57,959 nucleotides of DNA from NCBI RefSeq assembly GCF_004402405.1, contig NZ_SOFE01000016.1:1-57959 (forward strand), read 5' to 3'. The DNA is from Cryobacterium levicorallinum (GTDB taxonomy: Bacteria; Actinomycetota; Actinomycetes; Actinomycetales; Microbacteriaceae). Below are positions 25,917 to 34,266 of this stretch, piece by piece. Every line of letters begins with the position of its first letter. Position 1 is the first letter of the stretch. Both the position numbers and the translations under genes were made by a program. The notes under the pieces are model-generated. The model was not told where the DNA came from. It saw only the letters and a program-made list of their open reading frames with translations, and ran no database searches.

Positions 25917-26034
25917 CTCGCGGTCTGGCAGTTGGGCGTTTCGTGAGAGTCACGTAGGAGGGTGCCGTCAACCCCTTGAAGGAGTGAGTGGGCCGGGGTC
26001 TACTTAATATTCCAAAGCGGCCCGGAGGCGGCAA

Positions 26035-26343
26035 GTGAACCCGAACAATGGCGTTTCGGATGCGGAGAATCTGCGCGTATCGCAACTCGGCATCCTCCAG
26101 CTCTCATCCACCGAATGGCTGGTTCGAGATCCCGCACTACCGGACGGCGACCCGGTCGCCCTCATGGGAGCCATCGAACAAATCGGGGGAGTTTACGGAG
26201 TGACCAAGCTCGGCGTGCTCAACACGCGCTGGTTCTACTCCTCTTTCGACCGCGCCCGAGCCAGCTTTCTGGTGCCGGGTGCGCCCGAGCCTCCCGCCAC
26301 ATTTGGGCCGACCGAGCGTGTGAGCTCACGCGTCACCGACTAG
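26035..26343 (+). CDS. Small conserved-looking hypothetical protein
   Basis: A 102-residue protein without a recognised domain. The GTG at 26035 has GGAGG at 26024-26028, and a -10-like TAATAT lies at 26005-26010. The sequence reads as an ordinary folded soluble protein (ILQLSSTEWLVRDPALPDGD, MGAIEQIGGVYGVTKLG, TRWFYSSFDRARASF) with a proline-rich tail. No signal peptide or membrane helix is seen. It stands alone between the mqo terminator and a convergent gene. Function not recognised. Confidence 0.7.
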   Translation: MNPNNGVSDAENLRVSQLGILQLSSTEWLVRDPALPDGDPVALMGAIEQIGGVYGVTKLGVLNTRWFYSSFDRARASFLVPGAPEPPATFGPTERVSSRVTD

Positions 26344-26414
26344 CGCGCCCGGGAAACCACCCGGCCGGACACCCCCACCGGGACTCCAGCCGGGGCGTGG
26401 GCGTCGTGACGGAT

Positions 26415-26696
26415 TTATAGGTCGTGGCTGTCGGCATCCGGGGTCGAATTTGCCTTGCGCTCCTCCTTCTTAATGGATGCTTGGGCCTGGTCGAGCAGAC
26501 CGCTCACCTTGGTCTGGGCGACGGTGGCGGCGTCGTGCGCGATGCCTTCGGCCTGCCAGATGACCTTCTGGGTGCCGGGGTCGCCCCACATTTGGCGGGC
26601 CTTCGCGGCGATGCGGTCGTAGGCCTGGTGGCCGGCCTTGGATCCGAGTACGAAGCCGGTCGCGGTGCCGGCGAGAAACAGAAACTTGCCCTTCAT
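26415..26696 (-). CDS. YtxH-like small membrane-anchored protein
   Basis: A 93-residue protein with an N-terminal hydrophobic stretch (KGKFLFLAGTATGFVLGSKAG) carrying the small-residue glycine pattern seen in YtxH-type envelope-stress proteins, then a long charged helix (QAYDRIAAKARQMW, IAHDAATVAQTKVSGLLDQAQASIKKEE). The ATG at 26696 has AAGGAG upstream. It is the second gene of a pair after an acidic protein gene 16 bp away. Role unknown; family assignment is by pattern. Confidence 0.72.
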   Translation of the reverse strand: MKGKFLFLAGTATGFVLGSKAGHQAYDRIAAKARQMWGDPGTQKVIWQAEGIAHDAATVAQTKVSGLLDQAQASIKKEERKANSTPDADSHDL

Positions 26697-26712
26697 GGGG
26701 GACTCCTTGGGG

Positions 26713-27144
26713 TTAGGCGGTTGGTTCGGCGAGGTTGGGGGCTTCTTCATCGATATCGTGGCCGACCAGATCGGGGTTCGATGGGTTGTCGGCGGGGTCG
26801 ATATCGTCGAGGTTCGGTTCATTGTCGGCGTTGTCCTGGTCGTCTTCGGTGTCGCTGTCACTGTCAGGATCGGTGTCGCTGTCGGGCTCGACCGGGCTGG
26901 CTGTGGCGGCTTCTCCGGCCGTTGAGCCGTCATCGCTCGGTGCGGGGCCGTCGGGACCGGTCTCGGCGCTGGCGACCGGAACGGCCGCTACGGTGCTTAC
27001 ATCAGCCGAGCCGGCATGTTCCTGGGCCGGGCCGTCGGGTCCGTCAGGTCCAACGAGCTGATCGGGGTTTGTGGGAGTATTGGGCGGCTCAGGAACGTCC
27101 AGGGGCGGTTCTTCAACGGGGTCAGAGTCGTGGGTCACGGGCAT
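26713..27144 (-). CDS. Acidic low-complexity hypothetical protein
   Basis: A 143-residue protein made almost entirely of Asp, Glu, Pro, Ala, Ser and Asn, with GPDGPDGP repeats and a DSDTDPDSDSDTEDD run. No signal peptide, membrane helix or fold is visible, so it is probably disordered. An AAAGG site precedes the ATG at 27144. It lies upstream of, and close to, the YtxH-like gene, which suggests an operon. Function not recognised. Confidence 0.6.
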   Translation of the reverse strand: MPVTHDSDPVEEPPLDVPEPPNTPTNPDQLVGPDGPDGPAQEHAGSADVSTVAAVPVASAETGPDGPAPSDDGSTAGEAATASPVEPDSDTDPDSDSDTEDDQDNADNEPNLDDIDPADNPSNPDLVGHDIDEEAPNLAEPTA

Positions 27145-27227
27145 ACCTTTCTTATAGACAGCAGCCGGATCAGCTGAGCGGCACTCAAGTTATACCGCGA
27201 ACGTGCGACATTCTTAAGCGTCGTTTC

Positions 27228-28439
27228 TCAAACATCCTCACCGAGTACGAGCGTGCGCAGTGCCTTCTCGGCCGAGACGCGTCCGGCCGGGTCGATGGTC
27301 TCGCCGGCACGGAACAGATCCAGGATGCGCGGGTCGACGTAGCTCGTGCGTGCGATCGCGGGGGTGTTGCCGAGCACCGCGGCCGCCTGCCGCATCGCTT
27401 CGGCAATAGCTCGGGTGTCGGCGCGACGGTTGCGCGACGCCGCCCGCGGTTGCCGTGAAGCGGATGCTGCCGGCACGGCCCCAACGCCGGTCGCCGTCGC
27501 GGGGATGGACGTAGTGCCGGGTTTCCTGCCAGCTCCGGCGGTGCCGTCCCTTGCCCCCTTCCCGGCGGTGCTGGCCTTCGCCCTGCTCCCAGTGCTGCCC
27601 GATCTTGTCCCCGCATCGCTGCTCGCCTCATCCTCGTGCTTGGTCATGCCAGCCGCCGCCCTCAGATTCTGCGCGAGGCTTTGGGCCAGACTTTGGGCCG
27701 CAGCGACCGTGCCCCGCAGGGTGCGAAAATCCTTCGCGCTGAACTCGCCGCCGGTGCGTTCCTTGATGAATTCGTTAATATCGGCGGACGAGAGAGCATT
27801 CTCCTCCCCGTCGACCACCCAGGACAGTAGCGGTGCAGCCGGGCGCTCGCGCAGGCGGGCGCGCAGATAGGTCGCGAGGTCAGCATCCATTATCACGCCT
27901 TGAAATTGTTGGCCACTCTTGGCGGGAAAGTCCAGCCGCACCAAGTCTCCCCGCACCGACACGTGCGAGCAGAGCAGGGTGGAGAGCCCGTGGCTACCGT
28001 AGTCGTCGGCATAACGCTCGCTGCCGATGCGCAGGGAGGCGAGGTCGAGCATGCGAAATGCCGCGGCGAGGGCCCGCGCGCGCGGCTCGCTGTCCCCGCG
28101 CAAATCCCGGGTCACCTGACCACGCACCCGGGGCAGGGAGGCGGCCAGCTCCAACGCGCGCTCAAACTTGAGGCGGTCCTTCTGTTCGCGCCAGGCCGGA
28201 TGGTAGATGTACTGGCGGCGCCCGGCCGCATCGATGCCAATGGCCTGGATGTGCCCGTTCGGGTGCCGCGAGATCCACACGTCGGTCCAGGCCGGCGGAA
28301 TCGCGAGGGCGGCGAACCGCTCGCGCAGCTGCTTCTCGGTGACCTTCTGCCCGGCCGGGTCGCGGTAGCTGAAGCCCGTGCCCGCGCGCCGCCGGGAATA
28401 CCCCGGCCGGGTCGGGTCGCTGCGACGCAGCCGGGTCAC
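27228..28439 (-). CDS. DNA topoisomerase IB
   Basis: A 403-residue poxvirus-like type IB topoisomerase that relaxes supercoils through a 3'-phosphotyrosine link. Features: N-terminal TRPGYSRRRAGTGFSYRDPAG, VWISRHPNGHIQAIGID, YHPAWREQKDRLKFERA, catalytic arginine region LASLRIGSERYADDYGSHGLSTL, KDFRTLRGT, and the nucleophile tyrosine in ARTSYVDPRI near residue 367. Between KDFRTLRGT and the tyrosine lies an unusual ~75-residue Ala/Gly/Ser/Thr-rich insert (about 265-340) not expected in the core fold. The gap of 83 bp to the acidic protein gene suggests a separate unit. Confidence 0.9.
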   Translation of the reverse strand: MTRLRRSDPTRPGYSRRRAGTGFSYRDPAGQKVTEKQLRERFAALAIPPAWTDVWISRHPNGHIQAIGIDAAGRRQYIYHPAWREQKDRLKFERALELAASLPRVRGQVTRDLRGDSEPRARALAAAFRMLDLASLRIGSERYADDYGSHGLSTLLCSHVSVRGDLVRLDFPAKSGQQFQGVIMDADLATYLRARLRERPAAPLLSWVVDGEENALSSADINEFIKERTGGEFSAKDFRTLRGTVAAAQSLAQSLAQNLRAAAGMTKHEDEASSDAGTRSGSTGSRAKASTAGKGARDGTAGAGRKPGTTSIPATATGVGAVPAASASRQPRAASRNRRADTRAIAEAMRQAAAVLGNTPAIARTSYVDPRILDLFRAGETIDPAGRVSAEKALRTLVLGEDV

Positions 28440-28570
28440 GCGGGTACCGTCGGTGTGCGCATGCCGAAACAGTAGTGCGAATCGCCCTCGTCAGCACGAA
28501 AGCGGATGCCGCTGCCCGCCCATCGCCTGCCCGTCGCGCTCTCGCTGGGGCCCGCAGTGCTGGCCGAGCT

Positions 28571-28625
28571 CGCGGCACTCGCGGCACCCCTGCGTAGGGG
28601 TGCCGCGTCTCGAACGAGTGCCGCG
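28571..28625. repeat. Nested inverted repeat between topoisomerase and radical SAM genes
   Basis: An inner hairpin GCGGCACCCCT (28581-28591), loop GCGT, AGGGGTGCCGC (28596-28606) is enclosed by outer arms CGCGGCACTCG (28571-28581) and CGAGTGCCGCG (28615-28625). It lies in the 267-bp divergent gap and could be a regulator site, transcript structure or mobile palindrome. Confidence 0.7.
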
Positions 28626-28706
28626 ACGCGAGCCGCGGCATCCGCTTCAGTGCGGTTTTTTCTGGCATCACTTGCACTTTGCTAGAACTTGTGTTCGACT
28701 GTATCC

Positions 28707-29912
28707 ATGCGGTGGAGCGGGCAGGAACTACAGACCGAACAGGTCGGCGCCCTTCCCGGACTCGCCCGCCTGAATAATCTCGTACGCAGCGTGCAGACGC
28801 CCGAGTTCGCCGGAATCACGTTCCACGAGATCCTGTGCAAGTCGGCGCTCAATCATGTACCCGGTCAGAGCGCGCTGCCGTACGGCTACACGATCAATCC
28901 CTATCGCGGATGCTCCCACGCCTGCACCTACTGCTTTGCCAGGCCGACCCACCAGTACCTCGACCTCGACGCCGGCAAAGACTTCGATAGCGAGATCATC
29001 GTCAAGGTCAACGTGGCCGAGGTGCTGCGCAAGGAGCTCGGCAAGCCCACTTGGGGGAGGCATCCGGTGGCGCTCGGCACCAACACCGACCCATATCAGC
29101 GCGCCGAGGGACGCTACCGACTCATGCCCGGCATCATCGCGGCCCTTGCTGACAGCAAAACCCCCATCTCCATTCTCACCAAGGGCACACTGCTGCGCCG
29201 CGACCTGGACCTGCTCGTCGAGGCGAGTGAGCACGTTCCAGTCGATTTGGCCATGTCGATTGCCATCTACGACGATGGACTGCGCGACGACGACCTGCAG
29301 CAGTCGGTCGAGCCGGGAACTCCCACGACGAAGGCGCGCCTCGCCACTGTGACCGCGGTGCGCGAACGGGGACTCGACTGCGGCGTCTTTCTCATGCCCA
29401 TTTTGCCGTTCCTCACCGACACCCGCGCGCACCTCGATGAGGCGCTGCGGCAGGCCAAGGCGGCCGGAGCCACGAGCGTGCTTTATTCCGGCCTCAACCT
29501 CAAGCCCGCCGTCAAGGACTGGTACCTGCGCTGGCTCGACCGCGAGCATCCCGAGCTGGTTGCCCGCTACCTCGAGCTCTACGCCGGCGGCCAATACGCG
29601 CCCAAGGAGTACCGCACCTGGCTCGCCGCGCGCATCAAGCCGCTCATTCGCGCGCACGGCCTCGAACGCGGCATCGTCGACCCCGCGACCGGCGGCCTCC
29701 GCTCCAGCGCTCTCCCGTCTTCCCCAGAACGGATGCCCGCCGCCCGCCGGACGCCCGCCTTCACCCCCGCCCGTTCACCGGGCCCGGGCCCGGGAACCGG
29801 GCCCATGATGGATCATAGGCCCGGTTCCCTAAAGTGGGCCCGGAGCACGGAGGCGCCCCGGTCCCTGATCGCCGCCGAACTCCCGACCGACTTGGCCCCG
29901 ACCCTGTTCTGA
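28707..29912 (+). CDS. Rv2578c-family radical SAM protein
   Basis: A 401-residue radical SAM protein with the cluster motif CSHACTYCFAR (CxxxCxxC), preceded by INPYRGC and followed by GTNTDPYQ and SILTKGTLLRRDLDLL. It belongs to the SPL-like Rv2578c group common in actinobacteria; substrate unknown. The ATG at 28707 is chosen because MRWSGQ matches the usual family start; an in-frame start at 28689 adds six residues. After the folded part (about residue 340) the tail contains a translated GGGCCC palindrome, giving SPGPGPGTGPMMDHRPGSLKWA, yet it still ends in APTLF, resembling the family's usual short C-terminus. Confidence 0.88.
   Translation: MRWSGQELQTEQVGALPGLARLNNLVRSVQTPEFAGITFHEILCKSALNHVPGQSALPYGYTINPYRGCSHACTYCFARPTHQYLDLDAGKDFDSEIIVKVNVAEVLRKELGKPTWGRHPVALGTNTDPYQRAEGRYRLMPGIIAALADSKTPISILTKGTLLRRDLDLLVEASEHVPVDLAMSIAIYDDGLRDDDLQQSVEPGTPTTKARLATVTAVRERGLDCGVFLMPILPFLTDTRAHLDEALRQAKAAGATSVLYSGLNLKPAVKDWYLRWLDREHPELVARYLELYAGGQYAPKEYRTWLAARIKPLIRAHGLERGIVDPATGGLRSSALPSSPERMPAARRTPAFTPARSPGPGPGTGPMMDHRPGSLKWARSTEAPRSLIAAELPTDLAPTLF
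29779..29838. repeat. GGGCCC palindrome inside a coding region
   Basis: GGGAACCGGGCCCATGAT at 29792-29809 pairs with ATCATAGGCCCGGTTCCC at 29812-29829 (18 bp, one mismatch, 2-base loop), with further GGGCCCGG units outside. It is the same element as in the recR-lysC gap and is translated as part of the radical SAM protein tail. Confidence 0.85.
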
Positions 29913-29981
29913 CCCCATCATTGCCTTCCCCGCACCCAACCCCCACCCACCCCGATGGCATACTTACCTATTGGGGGAAAT

Positions 29982-31304
29982 ATGTCTCTAGGGTTACCCG
30001 GCCATCTGGTCCAGCGCACGCTCGCACGCGCCATCGCACGGGGCGCGCACTGGTTCGCGCTGACCTGCTTTAGCGCCGCGATCCTGTCAGTCAGTATCCT
30101 CGCCCTCAGAACCCCCGAACTCTGGATCACCATCGTGGTTGTGGCCGTCATGGCAGCCCTGCTCATCCTCTTTACCCGGCATCGGCGCATCCCGCTGGCC
30201 GTTGCCTATCTGCTCGTTGGAACCATCGGCGTTTACGTCTTCACCGCCACCGTGCTCGGCGTACCCGACGTATTCCCCGCGTCGAATATGTTCCTCGTCG
30301 CCCTGCCGAAGATGGCCCTCGTCATGGTCGGCGGCGCGGGATCCACCGCCCTCGCCGGCGTGCTCTGGAGCACCGCGGCGTTTCTGCTCGCCGAGGCGGC
30401 TGCGTTCCTCGCCATCGTCGGCACGACCGTGCCCTACCGGCCCGACCTGTTCACCCTTTCGACCTACCTCGTACTCGTCGGGGTTATGGTGCTCGCCGGA
30501 ATCGACCGCCGCGCCAGCAACGCCGCCCAACCCGCCATCCACCGCGCGGTGCAGGACGGTGCCAACCGCCAGCTGCGCGATGCCCTCGATACCCGCGCTA
30601 TCGCTTTGCTCAACGACACGACCGTCTCCCAGCTCGTCGCGCTCTCCCTGGCCGAACCCGGCGCTCTCTCGCCGGCCCTCAAAGCCAGCCTGAGAGACAC
30701 CCTCACCACCCTGCATGACACCAACTGGCTCGCCGATATCGACGCCCGCACGACCACCTCACCGCAGCCAACCGTCCACGAGCAAGCGCCAACACCAAGC
30801 CCGGCCTGGCGCTCCAGCGCCGTCTACACCGCCGTCGAACGCTGCCGTGATCGCGGGCTGAAAGTCGAGGTCACCGGCGACCGTGACGCCCTCGCTCGCC
30901 TCGACGCCGGCAGCGACCGCGACGTCGGCCTCGCCGTGCAGCAATGCCTCGTCAACGTCATCCTCCACGCCGGCATCGACTCCGCCGAACTCTCCATTGA
31001 GTCTGACCGCACCACTATTTCACTGCTCATAACGGATGCCGGCCGCGGCTTCACGGAATCGGAATCCGCTTCCGACCGGCTCGGTCTACGGCAGTCCGTG
31101 CGGCGACGTATCGAGCAGCTCGGCGGATCCGTGCTGATCTGGAGCCGCCCGGGCGCCGGCGCAAGCGTGCGACTGACCGTGCCGGCCGAAACCCCCAGCA
31201 TCAAACCGAAGCCAACCCTGCCCACCCACCACACGCCGGTCCGGCCCGGCAGCCTCAATGCCACCCCGGCCAATGCCACCCCCGCCCCCCGGTACCCCCG
31301 ATGA
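29982..31304 (+). CDS. Membrane sensor with HATPase domain, NarL-type kinase-like
   Basis: About 440 residues: five or six membrane helices (to about residue 185), a helical linker (RQLRDALDTRAIALLNDTTVSQLV, no clear phospho-acceptor histidine motif), and a C-terminal HATPase domain with QQCLVNVILHAG, ITDAGRGFTES and GLRQSVRRRIEQLGG. This resembles NarL-family sensor kinases with a divergent dimerisation part. The ATG at 29982 follows GGGGGA; an ATG at 29955 is possible but has no ribosome site. Its stop overlaps the next gene by four bases. No response regulator is adjacent, which is unusual. Confidence 0.75.
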   Translation: MSLGLPGHLVQRTLARAIARGAHWFALTCFSAAILSVSILALRTPELWITIVVVAVMAALLILFTRHRRIPLAVAYLLVGTIGVYVFTATVLGVPDVFPASNMFLVALPKMALVMVGGAGSTALAGVLWSTAAFLLAEAAAFLAIVGTTVPYRPDLFTLSTYLVLVGVMVLAGIDRRASNAAQPAIHRAVQDGANRQLRDALDTRAIALLNDTTVSQLVALSLAEPGALSPALKASLRDTLTTLHDTNWLADIDARTTTSPQPTVHEQAPTPSPAWRSSAVYTAVERCRDRGLKVEVTGDRDALARLDAGSDRDVGLAVQQCLVNVILHAGIDSAELSIESDRTTISLLITDAGRGFTESESASDRLGLRQSVRRRIEQLGGSVLIWSRPGAGASVRLTVPAETPSIKPKPTLPTHHTPVRPGSLNATPANATPAPRYPR

Positions 31305-32710
31305 CCCGCGCGACCCCCACGCCGCGCCGGCCGCGCGCACCGGCATCCGCTTCACAGCAGCGTCTCGACCCCATCGGTGGCCTGGCTGCCTGGCCGATCG
31401 CCCCGGTCGTCGCCCTGATCGTGGTGACCTACGCGATAGCCGCGACCGTGTCGCGTCCGCACGAAATCCAAATTGAGGAGCTCGCGGTCTCGGCCGTCGT
31501 CGCGCTCATTATCGCAGCCGCCGTGCTGGTCTGGTCGGCGCGCCCCGACCTGGCCCCGTTCACCCGCACCCGTGCGATCGTCGTCGTGGCCCTCGGCCTG
31601 GTCGCCCACGTGCTCGCCGCGGCCAGCGCCTGGCAGTACAACGGCATGATCCAGGACGACTTCGCCCCGATCGGACTCGGTCTGCTGCTGCTCGCCCTCG
31701 CTCCGTTCCGGCCGTGGAAAGAAATCCTGGCGCTCGGCGGAATCTCAGCGATCATCGTCGGCGCCACCGCCCTCGTGCAAGCGCCCTTTCTCGGCGTGCG
31801 AACCCCGCCTGCCCTGTTCGCGATCATCGCCATGACCCAGGTGCTCGCGCCCAGCCTCGCCGCCGCCGCGTTCTCGCGCCAGGTCGTCAATTCCATTCAC
31901 CGTTGGCAAACGGATGCCCGCCGCGCGATCCGCGGGCGCACCGAGGAGAATCGCGACCTCCTCGCGCACGAGGTCGTCGACCATCGCGTCAAGAACCTCG
32001 GTGCAGATGTGCTGCCGTTCCTGGCCGATGTGCTCGAGCGGGATGCGCTCACCGCCGCCGACGTGAAGCGGGCCCGCTCCCTCGCCTTCCAGGTGCGTCG
32101 GGTGCTCGTGGCCGAAGTCGACCACACCTGGCTCGACGACCTCATAGAACGTGAACGCGCCGCACTGACCGAGCGCGGCCTCAACCCGCTCTGCGTCATT
32201 GCCGACCCCGAGCGCCGAGCGACCGCCTTCGACTCCGACCAGCGTGCCGCCGCCGGCGCTATCCTCGTGGCGCTCTGCACCCTCAAGGGCTTTGATCCGA
32301 CCAGCCTCGTCGTGCAAATCGACGGGTCCGGCCCCGCCCCCGCCGACACCGCCCAGGTCACCCAGGCCTTCGGTACCCGCGGGGCCCTCCCCGCCCCGGC
32401 CACCGACACCACGACCATCGCCATCGTGACCGCCGCCCAAGAGCAAGCCGCCGCGCAAGCCCGCACCCAAGCCCAGGCGCAAGCGCAGCTGAAGCCCCGA
32501 TCGCGCTCGACCGGTGCACGCGCCGTCGACACCATCACCATTCAGGCCGGAATCTCGCTGCCCCCGTACCAGCGCCGCCGGGCCCTGCGCCCGTACCTCA
32601 GCGTGCTCCGCGCCGTCTTCTCCCAGGTGCGCGTGACCAGCCGGCATCCGCTCCTCACGCTAGAATTTGACGCTGACCGCAGCGGCTCAAACTCAACCAA
32701 AGGCACCTAA
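31301..32710 (+). CDS. Membrane protein with kinase-like degenerate C-terminus
   Basis: A 469-residue protein with four to six membrane helices (about 30-205) and a cytoplasmic part. TEENRDLLAHEVVDHRVKNLGADVLPFLADVL looks like a dimerisation helix pair, but no N box or DxGxG motif follows, so an active kinase is doubtful. A Gln/Ala repeat (QAAAQARTQAQAQAQLK) lies near residue 390. It overlaps the upstream sensor by four bases (ATGA) and the thymidine kinase gene starts directly after its stop. It probably works as the degenerate partner of the upstream protein. I do not recognise the family. Confidence 0.7.
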   Translation: MTRATPTPRRPRAPASASQQRLDPIGGLAAWPIAPVVALIVVTYAIAATVSRPHEIQIEELAVSAVVALIIAAAVLVWSARPDLAPFTRTRAIVVVALGLVAHVLAAASAWQYNGMIQDDFAPIGLGLLLLALAPFRPWKEILALGGISAIIVGATALVQAPFLGVRTPPALFAIIAMTQVLAPSLAAAAFSRQVVNSIHRWQTDARRAIRGRTEENRDLLAHEVVDHRVKNLGADVLPFLADVLERDALTAADVKRARSLAFQVRRVLVAEVDHTWLDDLIERERAALTERGLNPLCVIADPERRATAFDSDQRAAAGAILVALCTLKGFDPTSLVVQIDGSGPAPADTAQVTQAFGTRGALPAPATDTTTIAIVTAAQEQAAAQARTQAQAQAQLKPRSRSTGARAVDTITIQAGISLPPYQRRRALRPYLSVLRAVFSQVRVTSRHPLLTLEFDADRSGSNSTKGT

Positions 32711-33337
32711 ATGGCGAAACTGTACTTTCGATACGGCGCCATGAACAGCGGCAAAAGCACCTCTATGCTGCAAGCGGCATACAACTACGAGGAACGCGGC
32801 CACCACGTGCTGCTCGCCAAACCGTCGGTCGACACCAAGGGCGACCGCGGAATTCTCTCCCGTCTCGGCGTGATGCGCGCCGTCGATTTTCTGCTCACCC
32901 CGCAAACGGATGCCTACGCCCTATTCCAGCAGCACCGCGCGCAGGTCTTGAAAGAGTCCGGCCGTGACGTGAGCGCCCTGTTGCTCGACGAGGCCCAGTT
33001 TCTCACCGAGACCCAGGTTGACGACCTGCTGCGCATCGCCATTCTCGAGAACGTGCCCGTGCTGGCGTACGGAATCCGCACGGACTTTCAAACCGTCGCC
33101 TTCCCGGGAAGCCGCCGTCTGCTCGAAGTGGCCCACAGCCTCGAAGAGCTCAAGACCATCTGCCGCTGCGGACGCAAGGCCGTGTTCAACGGCCGCAAGA
33201 TCGACGGCGTCTATGTGTTCGACGGCGACCAGGTGGCCATCGATGGCGAAGAGGTCACCTACGAATCGCTCTGCGGAAGCTGCTACCTCGAAGAGAGCCA
33301 CGGCGTGCTCAATAACCGCAGCCGTCCCGACGCATAA
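32711..33337 (+). CDS. tdk: Thymidine kinase
   Basis: A 208-residue type II thymidine kinase that phosphorylates thymidine in salvage. It has Walker A GAMNSGKST (9-17), the Walker B-like LLLDEAQFL, the lasso region with the zinc cysteine pair CRCG and CGSCY, and YGIRTDFQTVAFPGSRRLLE. The ATG directly follows the preceding stop, with AAAGG inside that gene's end, so it is probably translated from the same mRNA as the two membrane sensor proteins. That grouping has no obvious biochemical reason. Confidence 0.95.
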   Translation: MAKLYFRYGAMNSGKSTSMLQAAYNYEERGHHVLLAKPSVDTKGDRGILSRLGVMRAVDFLLTPQTDAYALFQQHRAQVLKESGRDVSALLLDEAQFLTETQVDDLLRIAILENVPVLAYGIRTDFQTVAFPGSRRLLEVAHSLEELKTICRCGRKAVFNGRKIDGVYVFDGDQVAIDGEEVTYESLCGSCYLEESHGVLNNRSRPDA

Positions 33338-33542
33338 CGCCGCAAAACACTACTGTGCCTACCCCCACTTCAGGTGTGATTGCGGCGATTCGGTCGCGAT
33401 AACCCGTGGTTCAGCCCCGGCCGGGCTATGTAATGCTGCAATCGCGCGCTAGCCTGAAAGCCACCTAGGTATTTCAAGATGATCTGCCGGGACTCGCCGT
33501 CTACGGCGTATAAACCATCTAAGTACCGGGGGGACCCTCATT

Positions 33543-34091
33543 ATGTTCAAGAAAAGCCTGGCCACGGCGGCACTCGCCGTCATCGCCGTATTCGCCTTCG
33601 CGCCGGCCGCCAACGCCGCCGAGTACGTTTCTGACTCGCTCGTCACCGTTGCGGCTGCGCCTGAAGCCGGCGAGTCCACGCCCGTTGCCTTCAACGACGG
33701 CGCCTTCGCAAATGGCGAAGACGTTGAGTTCTCGGTTACCGGTTCACACACCGCCGTCCTGTCGGTAGTCAAGACCGCCGTCACGTCGACCCTGACCAAG
33801 ACGGCCACCGACGCCGGCGCCGTCACCGTGACCGTGGCGATTCCCGCCGAGGCCACCGGCGACTACACCGTCACCGCGCGCGGCGTCACGTCCGGCATCG
33901 TCGGTACCGCGACCCTCGCCGTCGTTGCCGCTGACGCTGGGACCGCCGCTGTCACCACCGACAAGGGCCTCGCCTCCACCGGCTTCAACGCTCCGGTCCT
34001 CGTCATCTGGGGCGCCGCTGGCGTTCTCGTTCTCGGCCTCGCACTCGTTCTCGTGCGCGTGTCGGTTCGTCGTCAGCACGCTGCCGCGTAA
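33543..34091 (+). CDS. Secreted LAxTG-anchored surface protein
   Basis: A 182-residue exported protein. A signal peptide (KKSLATAALAVIAVFAFAPAANA, likely cleaved after residue 26) is followed by a Ser/Thr/Val-rich beta domain of about 110 residues, then the sorting signal LASTG (143-147), a hydrophobic helix (about 151-171) and the positive tail RVSVRRQ. LAxTG is the motif used by class E sortases in high-GC Gram-positives; no sortase is in the window. GGGGGA precedes the ATG. The 205-bp leader after tdk shows no recognised element. A diverged paralogue lies at 40599-41123. Confidence 0.85.
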   Translation: MFKKSLATAALAVIAVFAFAPAANAAEYVSDSLVTVAAAPEAGESTPVAFNDGAFANGEDVEFSVTGSHTAVLSVVKTAVTSTLTKTATDAGAVTVTVAIPAEATGDYTVTARGVTSGIVGTATLAVVAADAGTAAVTTDKGLASTGFNAPVLVIWGAAGVLVLGLALVLVRVSVRRQHAAA

Positions 34092-34266
34092 TTCGCTTCT
34101 CCGAGTAGCCCCGGGCGACTCACCGAAACGCCTCGACACCATCCGGTGTCGGGGCGTTTCGTCTGTCCCCGGGCCTGCCCGCAAGGACGAAGGCGCGCGC
34201 CTGGTGCTCGGCCATCTTGGCCTGCGGGGGCCTGTGCCGCGCAGCCTGCGCCCACGAAAAAGTGGC

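Noticed and set aside
33338..33542. Riboswitch upstream of the LAxTG gene
   Set aside because: No known aptamer core was recognised; only a ribosome-binding site is supported.
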